Assembly: GCF_002797535.1 (NCBI RefSeq)
Contig: NZ_PGFD01000001.1
Span: 1,488,001-1,552,000 of the forward strand
From: Chryseobacterium geocarposphaerae
GTDB lineage: Bacteria > Bacteroidota > Bacteroidia > Flavobacteriales > Weeksellaceae
DNA length: 64,000 bases
Direction: 5' to 3'
A program made the position numbers and the translations under genes. This document shows positions 54,150 through 63,598 of the stretch, piece after piece; positions within the stretch are counted from its first letter, which is position 1; each line of letters begins with the position of its first letter. The notes beneath the pieces are model-generated. The model saw nothing but the letters and a program-made list of their open reading frames with translations, ran no database searches and was not told the origin of the DNA.

Positions 54150-55727
54150 TCAACCTTTCATATTCAGTCTTTCTTCCTGCAAATCCAATAGTCTCAGGTG
54201 CTTCCTGATGATATTTTCATCCAGTAAGAGTTCTTCGCGGTTTTTGTTGATAAGCCAGTTTCTTTGAGTGTCGAGAATATCAATATAAATACGTCTGTAC
54301 TCCTCATAATTCAGAATAATTTCAGAACTGCTCAATTGATTCTCATATTTCTGTAATTGATCTTTTAACGCCGGAAAACTTTCTACTTTGTCAGCATAGT
54401 CACTTCGGATTTTATCAATGGCTACTTTTGCCAGATTGTTTAGAATGTCATAATCTATCTCTTTTGCACTTCTTATGAAATCCCTGTCTACCGGCGGAAA
54501 TCTTTTAAGTAAAAAAGGAAGAGTAAGCCCCTGTAAAAGCAGCGTCAGCAGAATCACAATAAAAGTAATAAAAAGGATCATATTTCTTTGTGGAAACGGA
54601 GAACCGTCATCTAACGTCAGGGGAATGGAAAGCGCCGCCGCTAAAGAAACCACTCCTCTCATTCCGGTCCATCCAATAATTAAAGGCGTTTGCCACCCAG
54701 GTGACTGCGGATCGGCAACGGTAATGAAATTTCTCATAATTAAGGTTGTAATCAGCGCTCCGTACCCTGCTAAAATCCTGACAATAATAAGCACTACGGT
54801 GACTGCAATTCCATAACCAATGGCAGTATAAATATCTGTGTCGCCCAAGCCTGAGACAATTTCAGGCAAATCTAAACCGATCAGCATGAAAACAATCCCG
54901 TTCAACAGGAAACAAAAACTTTCCCAAACGGTTACCGTACGTATTCGCGACGCACTGCTTAAAAAATCATGACTGCGGTAAGAAAGAAATAGTCCTCCAG
55001 TAACCACTGCCAAAACTCCGGACGCATGCAGCTGTTCAGCCGCCAGATACATGGAAAATGGTGCAATAAAGGTCAGCAGTATATCTATATTGGCGTCAGT
55101 AGGCAATATTTTATGCATTTTCAAAAAAACATATGCAATACAAAGTCCGATTCCTAAACCTCCGAAGCACATCCATACAAAACTTCCGGCTGCTTCATGC
55201 CAGACAAACTGTCCGGTTGCAGCAGCAATCATCGCAAACCTGAAAATGATCAACGAAGAAGCATCATTCAGCAAGCTTTCGCCCTCAAGAATGGAAGCCA
55301 GCCTTTTCGGAACTTTTACAAACTTTAAAATTGCTCCGGCGCTCACTGCATCCGGTGGCGAAACAATACCTCCCAGTAAAAAACCAAGCGCCAGAGAAAA
55401 TCCCGGAATAAAATAATTGGCAAAAACAGCAACTGAGAGTGCCGTAAAGAAAACCACTACGAAAGCAAAGCTGAAGATAATCCTTCGCCATCGCCAAAGC
55501 TCCTTCCAAGAGGTTGACCATGCCGCTTCATACAGTAACGGAGGCAAAAAAATGATAAATAATAATTCGGGTTCTATCTTGATAGGTGGTACTCCGGGAA
55601 TAAAACTTATGACAAGTCCTGTCAACACTAGTAATACCGGATATGCGACTTTAATCTTATTGGCCAGCATGATGAGCATCGTAATTAAGAAAACCAGGAA
55701 GAGATAAAATTCAAAGTCTTTAAGCAT
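54150..55727 (-). CDS. CPA1-family Na+/H+ antiporter
   Basis: I start at the ATG at 55727; a TTG two codons earlier is possible. The product is 525 residues with about 12 membrane helices, including FLPPLLYEAAW, GGIVSPPDAVSAGAIL with the transport-site acidic residues (PPDAVSA, then EGESLLNDASSLIIF), and WTGMRGVVSLAAALS. These are the CPA1 (NhaP/NHE) hallmarks. The C-terminal 110 residues form a cytosolic tail. It keeps pH and sodium balance at the inner membrane. It stands alone between two terminator-like regions. Confidence 0.9.
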   Translation of the reverse strand: MLKDFEFYLFLVFLITMLIMLANKIKVAYPVLLVLTGLVISFIPGVPPIKIEPELLFIIFLPPLLYEAAWSTSWKELWRWRRIIFSFAFVVVFFTALSVAVFANYFIPGFSLALGFLLGGIVSPPDAVSAGAILKFVKVPKRLASILEGESLLNDASSLIIFRFAMIAAATGQFVWHEAAGSFVWMCFGGLGIGLCIAYVFLKMHKILPTDANIDILLTFIAPFSMYLAAEQLHASGVLAVVTGGLFLSYRSHDFLSSASRIRTVTVWESFCFLLNGIVFMLIGLDLPEIVSGLGDTDIYTAIGYGIAVTVVLIIVRILAGYGALITTLIMRNFITVADPQSPGWQTPLIIGWTGMRGVVSLAAALSIPLTLDDGSPFPQRNMILFITFIVILLTLLLQGLTLPFLLKRFPPVDRDFIRSAKEIDYDILNNLAKVAIDKIRSDYADKVESFPALKDQLQKYENQLSSSEIILNYEEYRRIYIDILDTQRNWLINKNREELLLDENIIRKHLRLLDLQEERLNMKG

Positions 55728-55805
55728 ATACAAAATTTTAGATACTTAAATATATATTAAATTCTTAAAAATTTTACATTTCTACAGAAATTTCCCCTTA
55801 GAAAA

Positions 55806-56342
55806 CTAATTGTTTTTTCGTTCATACTTCAGCTGGACCAATCCTGTTTCAAATGTTTTTGCTGTAATGAATTCAAGCGCCTGTTCCGGTCTTCCGTCTT
55901 TAAAAAGCCTTGTTCCGCCACCTAATAAAATCGGGATCACCGAAATTGTAAACTCGTCGATCAGATAATGTTTCAATAGCTCATTTATAATTTGGGCACC
56001 ACCGTCACAATATATATTTTTTCCTTCTTCGGACTTTAGATGGTTGATTAATTCTGTTATATCTCCTGTATAGAAAGTCGTTCTGCCCACTTTTTGTCTT
56101 TCAGTTCTTGTGATAACGTAAATATCCCGTTGACCATTGTCATAATGAGATGGGCCGATTTCCTTAAGTACATAATCATAGGTTTTTCTGCCGATAATTA
56201 TTGTATCAATTTGGGAAGTAAAGTCCGCGTAACCGTAATCTTCCCCTTCTTTTTCTACAATTTTCAAAAAACTCAGGTCATCGTTTGGTTTTGCTATGTA
56301 GCCATCTAAACTCATAGCAATGAAAAGTGATAATTTTCGCAT
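55806..56342 (-). CDS. Dihydrofolate-reductase-like (RibD C-terminal) protein
   Basis: The product is 178 residues. It starts LSLFIAMSLDGYIAKPNDDL, the strand and first loop of RibD-type reductases, and has IIIGRKTYDYVL and IYCDGGAQIINELLKHYLID, then FTISVIPILLGGGTRLF. This is the DHFR-like family with an NADPH site, common and mostly uncharacterised in bacteria. It is not a folA enzyme by length and motif. It lies before the AraC gene on the same strand with a 70-base gap. Confidence 0.9.
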   Translation of the reverse strand: MRKLSLFIAMSLDGYIAKPNDDLSFLKIVEKEGEDYGYADFTSQIDTIIIGRKTYDYVLKEIGPSHYDNGQRDIYVITRTERQKVGRTTFYTGDITELINHLKSEEGKNIYCDGGAQIINELLKHYLIDEFTISVIPILLGGGTRLFKDGRPEQALEFITAKTFETGLVQLKYERKNN

Positions 56343-56412
56343 TGATTTAATTTTAATATTTCTGCAAATTTACTTTTACACAACTACCTGTACTTTGTAA
56401 AAATGCGACAAA

Positions 56413-57147
56413 TTAAAGTAATGATGGAGCAAGTCCTGTATTTCGCTTGATCTCATTACTAAGATGCGAATGATCATAATAACCACATTCAAATGCAATA
56501 TCCAATAAGTTGCGGTTTTGACCTGAATTTTTAATCAACTGCAATGCATGCTGAAAGCGGATAATATTTGAATATTCTTTGGGTGATAATCCGATCAGCT
56601 TTTTAAAATTCCGTTCGAGTTGTCTTACTGTTGTAAAATTTCTTTTAGCCACCTCATCAATGCTTAGCTTTCCTTTTGTTGAATGTATATTTTCAAGTGT
56701 GGACTGTAGCTGGATATTTTTGCTCTTTAGCCTATCTGAAAAGAATTGATCAAAATAATTGAATGGATTATCCAATGTTTTATCGATATTAAAGGAATTG
56801 GATTTTCCAAATTCAACAGTATCGTTTGTTAATTCATTTTGTGAAGCATAATGATAGAAATTGGCAAAGGTTGCAGGTTTTAGGCACACGCCCAGTAAAT
56901 GAGTATCCCTGTCAATAATGCTGTCCTTGAAAGAATTCATGGCACCTACGACATAGGTTTTTCCAAATTCCATTGAAAATGAACCGTTATCCGTCAAGCA
57001 TGTATTTCCTAAATTTATGAGTACACCTGCACAGCCATCCGGGAAAACGCGCTCCCACTGTTTTTCTATCTCATTTCCTTTCAATTCCCAATAAAAATGA
57101 ATAAAAGGCTCTAATTCTCTGTGAGGTTTTATTTTTTTGTACTGCAT
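56413..57147 (-). CDS. AraC-family regulator (DUF6597-type N-terminus)
   Basis: The product is 244 residues. The N-terminal domain (about 1-130; MQYKKIKPHRELEPFIHFYW, then WERVFPDGCAGVLINLG) is the usual sensor of this AraC branch. The C-terminal HTH pair (about 155-244) has KLSIDEVAKRNFTTVRQLER and LLDIAFECGYYDHSHLSNEI. It starts 21 bases after the nucleotidyltransferase-like gene, so the two share an operon. It may respond to a small compound; the target is unknown. Confidence 0.88.
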   Translation of the reverse strand: MQYKKIKPHRELEPFIHFYWELKGNEIEKQWERVFPDGCAGVLINLGNTCLTDNGSFSMEFGKTYVVGAMNSFKDSIIDRDTHLLGVCLKPATFANFYHYASQNELTNDTVEFGKSNSFNIDKTLDNPFNYFDQFFSDRLKSKNIQLQSTLENIHSTKGKLSIDEVAKRNFTTVRQLERNFKKLIGLSPKEYSNIIRFQHALQLIKNSGQNRNLLDIAFECGYYDHSHLSNEIKRNTGLAPSLL

Positions 57148-57168
57148 GGTTTTATAAGGTGTTTTTAA

Positions 57169-57954
57169 CTACCTGTGTTCGTTTTCCAATTCTTCAAAAT
57201 ACCTCATCACTTTTTCTTCAGTGTTGATTTGCAAATTTACCTTACTGTCAAAAAGTTCTGTTCTTAAATGTTTATATAATAACACTCCGTCTCTCAGGCT
57301 TTGCAATAAGGACTGTCTTTCATAACCTGGAATGGTAAGTTTTAATTTTTCAAAGTCTGAAGTTTCTAAAGTAGTTTCCATTTTTCTCACACCTCGAGGT
57401 AAATTTCCATTCTTGATGTGGAGTAATGGCCCGAAAACAATACTGCGTAGAAATCCCATAAAATCGTAAGCTTCAAAATATTCTCCACGCCCTATTTTCA
57501 ACAGTGCATAATGAATCCATATCCAAAAACGATCCTCGATCCACTGATAATCCGGATAGGGAAACCTGGCTTCTGTATGATGAATGATGTTCGCAAGTTT
57601 TTCACCTTTGTCGATGAGAAGAACCGGAGTTTCAATACGGCTTTCAAATTCTTCAAGGGTTAAAAACTTTATATCCACATGTAAAAGAGGGTCATCATAA
57701 AGGCATATCAGCAATCTTGGTTCACCGACATGTTCTCCTGTAAACCCCGACAAAAAATTTCCCAACTTTTTTGCATATTCAAGCATTACATTTTTATCGT
57801 TAGAAATTTTCTGTTCGGTCACAAGAATAAGGTCTAAATCTGAAAATTCATCTATTTCATCAGTAAGCCAGGAGCCGGCTACAGCTAAGCCAATAACATT
57901 GTCGTCTGACTCTAAGATTTTCTTTGCATTGTATGCAAATTCCTGTTGTATCAT
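57169..57954 (-). CDS. Nucleotidyltransferase-like protein (aminoglycoside adenylyltransferase type)
   Basis: The product is 261 residues. AGSWLTDEIDEFSDLDLILV near residue 26 is the GS-x10-DxD core of the DNA polymerase-beta superfamily: Gly-Ser and two Asp that hold magnesium. A third acidic residue follows in LLHVDIKFL. The C-terminal half is helical (IHYALLKIGRGEYFEAYDFM). It resembles streptomycin/aminoglycoside adenylyltransferases in layout but no resistance can be claimed. The AraC gene follows after 21 bases. Confidence 0.8.
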   Translation of the reverse strand: MIQQEFAYNAKKILESDDNVIGLAVAGSWLTDEIDEFSDLDLILVTEQKISNDKNVMLEYAKKLGNFLSGFTGEHVGEPRLLICLYDDPLLHVDIKFLTLEEFESRIETPVLLIDKGEKLANIIHHTEARFPYPDYQWIEDRFWIWIHYALLKIGRGEYFEAYDFMGFLRSIVFGPLLHIKNGNLPRGVRKMETTLETSDFEKLKLTIPGYERQSLLQSLRDGVLLYKHLRTELFDSKVNLQINTEEKVMRYFEELENEHR

Positions 57955-58152
57955 TATTGTTTCGTTTCTTTAGGTTATATGTAACTGTAAAATCCAAAGG
58001 GTTTGCTAGAATTTTTTAAATATACAAAATAAGATAATGACATCTTTAGTGCACAAACTATATTCCAAACAGATCAATTTTTAAAGTTTTTGGCAAATAG
58101 CATAGTCATCATTAATAATAGATTCTCATTTTTGTAATTGAATTGATTGGAG

Positions 58153-59283
58153 TTAAATTTTAATTTTAAAGACTTTAAAAGGCTTTTTAAACTGCTCTTT
58201 TCCGTTGTGAAACCAAGGCATCAACTGAATCTGAGAATTGGAAATGTACAAATATCCATCATCAGAAATACTGTAACTGTCCGGCCAGATCAGTTTTTCA
58301 TCATCTTTTATAATCGTATGCATTTTCAAATCCGGCGTAATTTTCACAATTGAATTCTTCTCCAGATCTCCCAAATACAGGTTTCCTTTTTTATCGAAAA
58401 TCATCCCATCTGTGGTGGCGAATTTTCCTAAATCCTCTACATTTTTGTTTAAAACAGCTTCATTGGTTTTAAAGTCTCGTAACAAATCAGTTTTAATTCT
58501 GTACAAACGGTTATCCGTAAGCGGTTTGTAGTATAAATATTGATTATCAGGAGTCAGCGCAATACCGTCAGAATTAACTTTCAGCAAAGAACCGTCACCT
58601 TTTTTAAGCTCCGTTCCTAAAGGTGAAAAATGGTAGTTCGGGTCAGATTTCACTGATGGAGAATTGGCTAAAACCAATCTTGAATCTCCTGTATTAATAT
58701 TCAAAACCACGATTCCGCCTGTATTTGAATTGCTTAAATACGCAAAACCATTTTCATTATCCACGCGGATATCATTGATGTACACCTCTTCGCTCACCAC
58801 ATTTTCTGGAAATCTGTAGATTTTCTCAATTTTATTGTTGGCTAAATTGATTTTCACCACTTTACTGCTGTGTTGGTACACTTTTCCGAGCCCGATTCCT
58901 GCGGCATCGACTACCCAAAGAAATCCTTTGTCATCGGTAACTACTGATTGTACCGTTACAAATTTATTCTGTCCGTCTCCGCCTTTTTTAAAGCTGTTCC
59001 ATTCTGCATTAGGATAAGGAACCGGTTTTCCGTCTTTCACTTCAACCACTGAATAGGAATGCGTGTCTAACCAGTAGGGATAGTTCACAAAAACCCGGTT
59101 ATCTTTTGCAACGGCAACACCCGTTAACTGATACGTGTTGTCTGAGAAAACCTCTTCTAATTGCACATTTTTTTCTGTTGAAATTTCACTCCCAGGCTTT
59201 GAATTGGCCTGATTCGGAGATTTGTTGCAGGCGGCCAAGGAAACCAATGCCATTGCCAGTACTGCTGTATTTTTTAAGTTCAT
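58153..59283 (-). CDS. Yellow/MRJP-like secreted lipoprotein
   Basis: The product is 376 residues with a lipobox LAAC (Cys19). The rest reads as a beta-propeller: VAVAKDNRVFVNYPYWLDTH, then WNSFKKGGDGQNKFVTVQSV and DDKGFLWVVDAAGIGLGKVY, and later LYLGDLEKNSIVKITPD. This is the SMP-30 related family that includes insect Yellow and major royal jelly proteins, in bacteria usually unassigned or lactonase-like. A paralogue lies at 60522 with the same order of blocks. A quinone oxidoreductase gene stands between them. Its role may be binding or oxidation of a phenolic or lactone compound, an inference. Confidence 0.85.
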   Translation of the reverse strand: MNLKNTAVLAMALVSLAACNKSPNQANSKPGSEISTEKNVQLEEVFSDNTYQLTGVAVAKDNRVFVNYPYWLDTHSYSVVEVKDGKPVPYPNAEWNSFKKGGDGQNKFVTVQSVVTDDKGFLWVVDAAGIGLGKVYQHSSKVVKINLANNKIEKIYRFPENVVSEEVYINDIRVDNENGFAYLSNSNTGGIVVLNINTGDSRLVLANSPSVKSDPNYHFSPLGTELKKGDGSLLKVNSDGIALTPDNQYLYYKPLTDNRLYRIKTDLLRDFKTNEAVLNKNVEDLGKFATTDGMIFDKKGNLYLGDLEKNSIVKITPDLKMHTIIKDDEKLIWPDSYSISDDGYLYISNSQIQLMPWFHNGKEQFKKPFKVFKIKI

Positions 59284-59415
59284 TTTGATGATTTTATTGT
59301 TAATTTTAAAACGTTGAATTGCAGCAACCCAACTTGAACGGAGCTCTTTTTCTTTTGAAGAAAGAAAAAAGCGGGAGTGGAAGGTGGATTAGTTGCCCCA
59401 ATAAAAATTATGACA

Positions 59416-60351
59416 TTACAAAGTCACCACGATTTTACCAACTGTTCTGCCCGTTTCCTGTTCCAGATGTGCTTCTCTCATTTGCTCGAAAGGAAATATT
59501 TTTGAAACGTGAGGTTTTACAGCACCGCTTTCCAACAAAGAAGCAATATGCTTCATATCTTCACCGCTGGATTGCACGAGAATGAAATACCCTTTTACGC
59601 CTTTGGATTCTGCTTTTGATGTCACCTGTTCATTCAAACCCGTCGGAATACTGATGATGGAACCGCCTTCTTTCGTCACTTCAAGGGAATGATCGATATT
59701 GTCTCCGCCAATCGTATCCAATACAAAATCAAAAGTTCTGCCTGCTGATTTCCAGTCGAAACCCTGATAATCGATATGTGAATCTGCTCCTAGATCCAAG
59801 ACAAAATCTTTATTTTTTGCGGAAGAAGTTCCCGTCACTTTCGCCCCCAGATGTTTGGCCAACTGTACTGCGATATGTCCTACTCCACCTGATGCAGCGT
59901 GAACCAAAACATTTTGCCCTGACTGAATATTCGCATTGTGAACCAAAGCCTGATACGCCGTAAGCGCAACCAAAGTAGAAGCTGCAGCGTCTTCAAAAGA
60001 GATATTTTGGGGTTTTAAAGCCAGTTGATTCGCCGGAGCAGCGACATATTCGGCATACGCTTTTCCGTGTCCAGGGAAGTTGACCATTCCGAAAACCTCA
60101 TCGCCCACTTTAAAGTCTGAGCTTTTAGTTTCTTCTACAATTCCGGAAATATCCCAACCCAAAATCAAGGGATTTTCTGTTTTGATTCTTCCGTAAACAC
60201 CTTTTCCAGCACGGCTTTTCACATCTACCGGATTGATGCTGATGGCTTTTACGTTTATTAATACTTCGCCTTCTTTAATGGTTGGTTTTGCCAATTCTAC
60301 GTATTCTAAATTGTCTACGCTTCCGGCTTCTTTTAATACAATTGCTTTCAT
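59416..60351 (-). CDS. NADPH-dependent quinone oxidoreductase (zinc-free MDR)
   Basis: The product is 311 residues, starting MKAIVLKEAGSVDNLEYVEL. It has the GroES-like half with SINPVDVKSRAGKG, the Rossmann motif VLVHAASGGVGHIAVQLAKH and a C-terminal FPFEQMREAHLEQETGRTVG. It lacks the structural-zinc cysteines of alcohol dehydrogenases, as in quinone reductases and enoyl reductases. It reduces quinones or alkenones with NADPH. It lies between two Yellow-like genes on the same strand, 133 to 171 bases from each, so it may work on the same compound. Confidence 0.92.
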   Translation of the reverse strand: MKAIVLKEAGSVDNLEYVELAKPTIKEGEVLINVKAISINPVDVKSRAGKGVYGRIKTENPLILGWDISGIVEETKSSDFKVGDEVFGMVNFPGHGKAYAEYVAAPANQLALKPQNISFEDAAASTLVALTAYQALVHNANIQSGQNVLVHAASGGVGHIAVQLAKHLGAKVTGTSSAKNKDFVLDLGADSHIDYQGFDWKSAGRTFDFVLDTIGGDNIDHSLEVTKEGGSIISIPTGLNEQVTSKAESKGVKGYFILVQSSGEDMKHIASLLESGAVKPHVSKIFPFEQMREAHLEQETGRTVGKIVVTL

Positions 60352-60521
60352 AATATTGATATTTTTTTAATGTTATTTATTTTTGATTATTTGTTATTCT
60401 GCCTGATTTTAACACAAAGTGCACTAAGTTTTTTTTAATTATTAACTGCATCTAAGTTTCACAAAGCCGTTTTACTTATAGAAGCTAACAGAATTTTACT
60501 TTTCTGACAATGAGTTTGAAC

Positions 60522-61595
60522 TTAATTTCGTTGCGGTTTTGCATTAATTTTCAGCTTATAAATCACGACTGGAAATTTCACTTTACTTTTTCCGTTCTGA
60601 AATGCAGCCAAACGGTTCAGCTGACCGGTCGGAATCCATAGATATCCGTCGTCGTCAATCCATAAAGCGTCTGCCCAAAGCAATCTTTTATCTTTAATGA
60701 CCAGGCTTTCTTTTCCTTCCGGTGATATTTTAATGATTTCACTGGTATTGACGTCGCTTACATAAATATTTCCTTCTGCATCGATAGCTGTTCCTCCTGT
60801 TGATGGAGTTTTGTAGAATAATTCAACTTTAGACGACAAATCTTTTTCAGATAGATTTTCATCATTCAGATATTGAGTTTCAACTCTCCAAAGCGGGCCG
60901 CTTGCAGGCTGGAAATAAAGCCACTTTCCATCGGGAGAAAGCTCCAATTGGTCTGCGTGGATTCTCACTTCATTTCCCTTTTCATCTTTTATTATTTTTC
61001 CTTCTGCTTTTATGGGTAAATTGTCGGTGGTTGAAGGGTGATTTTCTAGAACACGTCTGCCTTTTCCCGTCGTTTTATTCAAAATAATTAAAGCCGGTTC
61101 GCCCGCGTCGGTCAGGTAAATCGTATTTCCCAAAATTCTGAGATCATCAATAAAAGTCGAAGGTTTTGCAATTCCAGAAAGCGGAATAATCTGCTGGACA
61201 GTATTAGTTTTAATATCAATGGAAACCAATTTTAACGCATTTCCTGATAATGGATTTTGTCCCATCGAAGGCGTTCCCGTATCGACAATCCAAAGCAAAC
61301 CGCCCGGTCCGATTCTCAGAGAATTGGTTCTTACGAACTTCTCATTTACATCTGCTCCTGATTCCCAATTGTTCCAGTCTTCATTTGGATAGGGAATGAT
61401 TTTTCCGTTTTTAAGAACTTCTCCGATTCTCATTCCTTTATCGCCCTCAATTCTTGGAAAATTAACAAAGATTCTTCCGTCTGAACTTGTCGTAACGCCA
61501 TTCCAAACTACATCTGATATTGCTGCTTTTTCTAATTGTGCATTCGCTAATCCGAAGAAAAGAAATAAGGAAATAAAGTTGAATTTAGTTTTCAT
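60522..61595 (-). CDS. Yellow/MRJP-like secreted protein (second copy)
   Basis: The product is 357 residues with a cleavable signal peptide (about 1-19, ending ANAQ). Blocks VVWNGVTTSSDGRIFVNFPR, then WNNWESGADVNEKFVRTNSL and GLLWIVDTGTPSMGQNPLSG match those of the gene at 58153 in order, and it also has LYFQPASGPLWRVETQYLND. It is a beta-propeller of the same family but not a lipoprotein. A wide gap (61596-61836) with operator palindromes separates it from the divergent XRE-ImmA gene. Confidence 0.85.
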   Translation of the reverse strand: MKTKFNFISLFLFFGLANAQLEKAAISDVVWNGVTTSSDGRIFVNFPRIEGDKGMRIGEVLKNGKIIPYPNEDWNNWESGADVNEKFVRTNSLRIGPGGLLWIVDTGTPSMGQNPLSGNALKLVSIDIKTNTVQQIIPLSGIAKPSTFIDDLRILGNTIYLTDAGEPALIILNKTTGKGRRVLENHPSTTDNLPIKAEGKIIKDEKGNEVRIHADQLELSPDGKWLYFQPASGPLWRVETQYLNDENLSEKDLSSKVELFYKTPSTGGTAIDAEGNIYVSDVNTSEIIKISPEGKESLVIKDKRLLWADALWIDDDGYLWIPTGQLNRLAAFQNGKSKVKFPVVIYKLKINAKPQRN

Positions 61596-61765
61596 TTTAA
61601 ATTGATTTTCGATGATTTTGATAAGTCAAAGGTAGAAGCATTCCGGCTGAATAAATAATACATTTCGGGGGAAGAATAGCACAGATTTACAGAAATGAAA
61701 AAAATCTTTTTAGAAAAAATATTTATCAGAATTATTAAATCACAAAACCAATTAATTTTAAAAAA

Positions 61766-61779
61766 AGGTAAATTCACCT
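61766..61779. promoter_or_regulatory. Upstream half of the ImmA operator pair
   Basis: AGGTAAATTCACCT is palindromic with one mismatched pair and lies 52 bases, centre to centre, from the perfect copy at 61816, close to five helical turns. Confidence 0.6.
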
Positions 61780-61809
61780 CTATTATTTTGGTTTTTAAAT
61801 TAAATTTTA

Positions 61810-61817
61810 TACTTTTG
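61810..61817 (+). promoter_or_regulatory. -7 box TACTTTTG of the ImmA gene
   Basis: TACTTTTG fits TAnnTTTG. The predicted transcript start, near 61824, lies in the operator and about 13 bases before the ATG. Confidence 0.55.
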
Positions 61818-61833
61818 AGGTAAATTTACCTCA
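61816..61833. promoter_or_regulatory. Perfect operator palindrome at the ImmA start
   Basis: TGAGGTAAATTTACCTCA is a perfect 18-base palindrome between the -7 box and the ATG at 61837. Binding by the XRE domain of the gene itself would give autorepression. Confidence 0.7.
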
Positions 61834-61836
61834 TAA

Positions 61837-63012
61837 ATGATAAATTCAATTTTAAATAAAAGTTTTAATTATGATGGTCCTTCTTTAGAGGATTTATTAG
61901 TTGAAAAACTAGAAAGTTCTGGCTTGACAAAAACTCAGTTTGAGAAACTTGCGGGGATTGAAAGAAAAAGTCTAGATTCGATAATATATAAAACCTCTAA
62001 ACAAACTGATATTAGTAAATTAATAAAACTTGGAGAGTTTTTAGATTTAGATTTTGATAAACTTTTAATATTACATTATCATAATAGACCTCAAGAAGAA
62101 ATTGGAGACCTCCAAGATTCAATGGATATAACATTTATTAATAAATATTTTGACTTAAAGACTTTATCATCTCTAGGATTTTTGGACAAAAAATCGGAAC
62201 TCGAAGAGTTAAAAAATAGAATCTGTACATTCTTCGGTATAAAATCTATTTACGAATATGATACTACTTTAAATGATGTTCTTTTTAGTAGGACAAAAAA
62301 AACCTATAGTGACAAAATGAAGGATTTTTGGATAAAATCCAGTTACAAATATTTTGAGCTAATTAATAATCCTAATGAATTTGAAAGAAGAAGTTTGATT
62401 GAATTAATTCCAAAGATAAAGCCTTATACAAGGAATATTGAAAATGGATTGAAAACTATTTTTCAAGCATTATATAACGTTGGAGTAACGGTCATTTTTC
62501 AACCATCTTTACCCAAAACCCACATTAGAGGTGCAACCTTTTTTGTTAACGATAAGCCTTGTATTGTAATAACCGACTATAATAAAAATTACGCCACAAT
62601 TTGGTTTGCTTTGATTCACGAGCTACATCACGTTTTATATGATTTAGATATAATAGCAAAAACAAGTTATCATCTAACAGGAGAACCAGATTTATTTTTA
62701 TTGCAAGAAGATAAAGCCAACAACTTTGCTTCCGAGTATTTGATTTCTGAGGAAAAAATGAGATATATAGAGAAGATGATTCATAATAAAGTGATGGTAT
62801 CTCGTTTTGCCGAACAAAATCAAATTCATCCCTGCATAATTTATTCGCAATTCCAATGGAGACAGGCAGAAATTGGAAATGATTATTGGGGAGCATTTAA
62901 AGAACAATTTCCAAATATTTCTTTAGCAACGAAAAATTTGAATATTGCTAATTGGGATGTTGATTCGATTAAAGAAACAGCAAAAAAAATGAGAGATTTA
63001 TTAACCGTATAA
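61837..63012 (+). CDS. XRE HTH domain fused to ImmA/IrrE metallopeptidase
   Basis: The product is 391 residues. The first 75 hold an XRE-type HTH (LESSGLTKTQFEKLAGIERK, then ISKLIKLGEFLDLDFDKL). The C-terminal domain has HELHH at residues 261-265 and EDKANNFASEYL with Glu291, the three zinc ligands of ImmA/IrrE proteases. Such proteins cleave repressors or antitoxins when triggered, and are often on mobile elements or in toxin-antitoxin pairs. The 161-residue gene ten bases downstream is the natural partner. Two palindromes upstream suggest autorepression. The family is firm; the trigger and target are inferred. Confidence 0.9.
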   Translation: MINSILNKSFNYDGPSLEDLLVEKLESSGLTKTQFEKLAGIERKSLDSIIYKTSKQTDISKLIKLGEFLDLDFDKLLILHYHNRPQEEIGDLQDSMDITFINKYFDLKTLSSLGFLDKKSELEELKNRICTFFGIKSIYEYDTTLNDVLFSRTKKTYSDKMKDFWIKSSYKYFELINNPNEFERRSLIELIPKIKPYTRNIENGLKTIFQALYNVGVTVIFQPSLPKTHIRGATFFVNDKPCIVITDYNKNYATIWFALIHELHHVLYDLDIIAKTSYHLTGEPDLFLLQEDKANNFASEYLISEEKMRYIEKMIHNKVMVSRFAEQNQIHPCIIYSQFQWRQAEIGNDYWGAFKEQFPNISLATKNLNIANWDVDSIKETAKKMRDLLTV

Positions 63013-63022
63013 ATAAAACATA

Positions 63023-63508
63023 ATGGACGAAAATAAAAAGAAATTAATAGAAGAAAAACTTTCTAAAGAAGATTTAGAAAGATTGGAAATTCTACAAAAA
63101 GCCGAAGAAATCAAAGGTGAACAGCTTGTTTTAAATCTAGATGCAGAATTAGCCGTAGAAAATGAGGCAGAAAAATTACTAGGTCAAAAAATTGATGACC
63201 CTGTAACAAAATTCCAACTTTATTATCACGGACTAACAAAACTATTAAAAGACAATCTCCCTAAAGGTAAAGAAAATGAAGAGGTAAGAAGAATAATATA
63301 TGATGAAAAAAATATCCTAATAAATCGTGGAGCAAAAAAGGATGAAAAAGGAATCAGGGGAAGCGATGGAAGAATGGCATATTTGGATGACTTGGAACTT
63401 GCAATCAAAATAGTTGCAGATTGGACAAGTACAAAAAGTTCTCCTGCCGAATTATTCATTGCATTTTGGAGCAAAAACGAAGAACTTGGTTACGGACATC
63501 AAGATTAA
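63023..63508 (+). CDS. Partner of the ImmA/IrrE protein, unknown family
   Basis: The product is 161 residues, highly charged and helical (KKLIEEKLSKEDLERLEILQ at the start). A later part has NEEVRRIIYDEKNILINRGA and SDGRMAYLDDLELAIKIVAD. No toxin, nuclease or DNA-binding motif is evident. The gene starts ten bases after the ImmA gene and ends at a strong terminator, so the two form one unit. It could be the protease target, a toxin or an antitoxin. I do not recognise the family. Confidence 0.7.
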   Translation: MDENKKKLIEEKLSKEDLERLEILQKAEEIKGEQLVLNLDAELAVENEAEKLLGQKIDDPVTKFQLYYHGLTKLLKDNLPKGKENEEVRRIIYDEKNILINRGAKKDEKGIRGSDGRMAYLDDLELAIKIVADWTSTKSSPAELFIAFWSKNEELGYGHQD

Positions 63509-63540
63509 AAAAAACTTTTTAAAAACAATTTTTAGTTAAT

Positions 63541-63578
63541 AAATCATCACTCGAAATTATAATCTTGAGTGATGATTT
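63541..63578. terminator. Bidirectional hairpin terminator
   Basis: AAATCATCACTC (63541-63552) pairs perfectly with GAGTGATGATTT (63567-63578). It lies between the convergent ImmA unit and the AraC gene. Confidence 0.8.
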
Positions 63579-63598
63579 ACTAGTTCAAAATAAAAAAT

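Noticed and set aside
57169..57954. Aminoglycoside resistance gene
   Set aside because: Only the general nucleotidyltransferase core is visible; no substrate-specific residues can be named.
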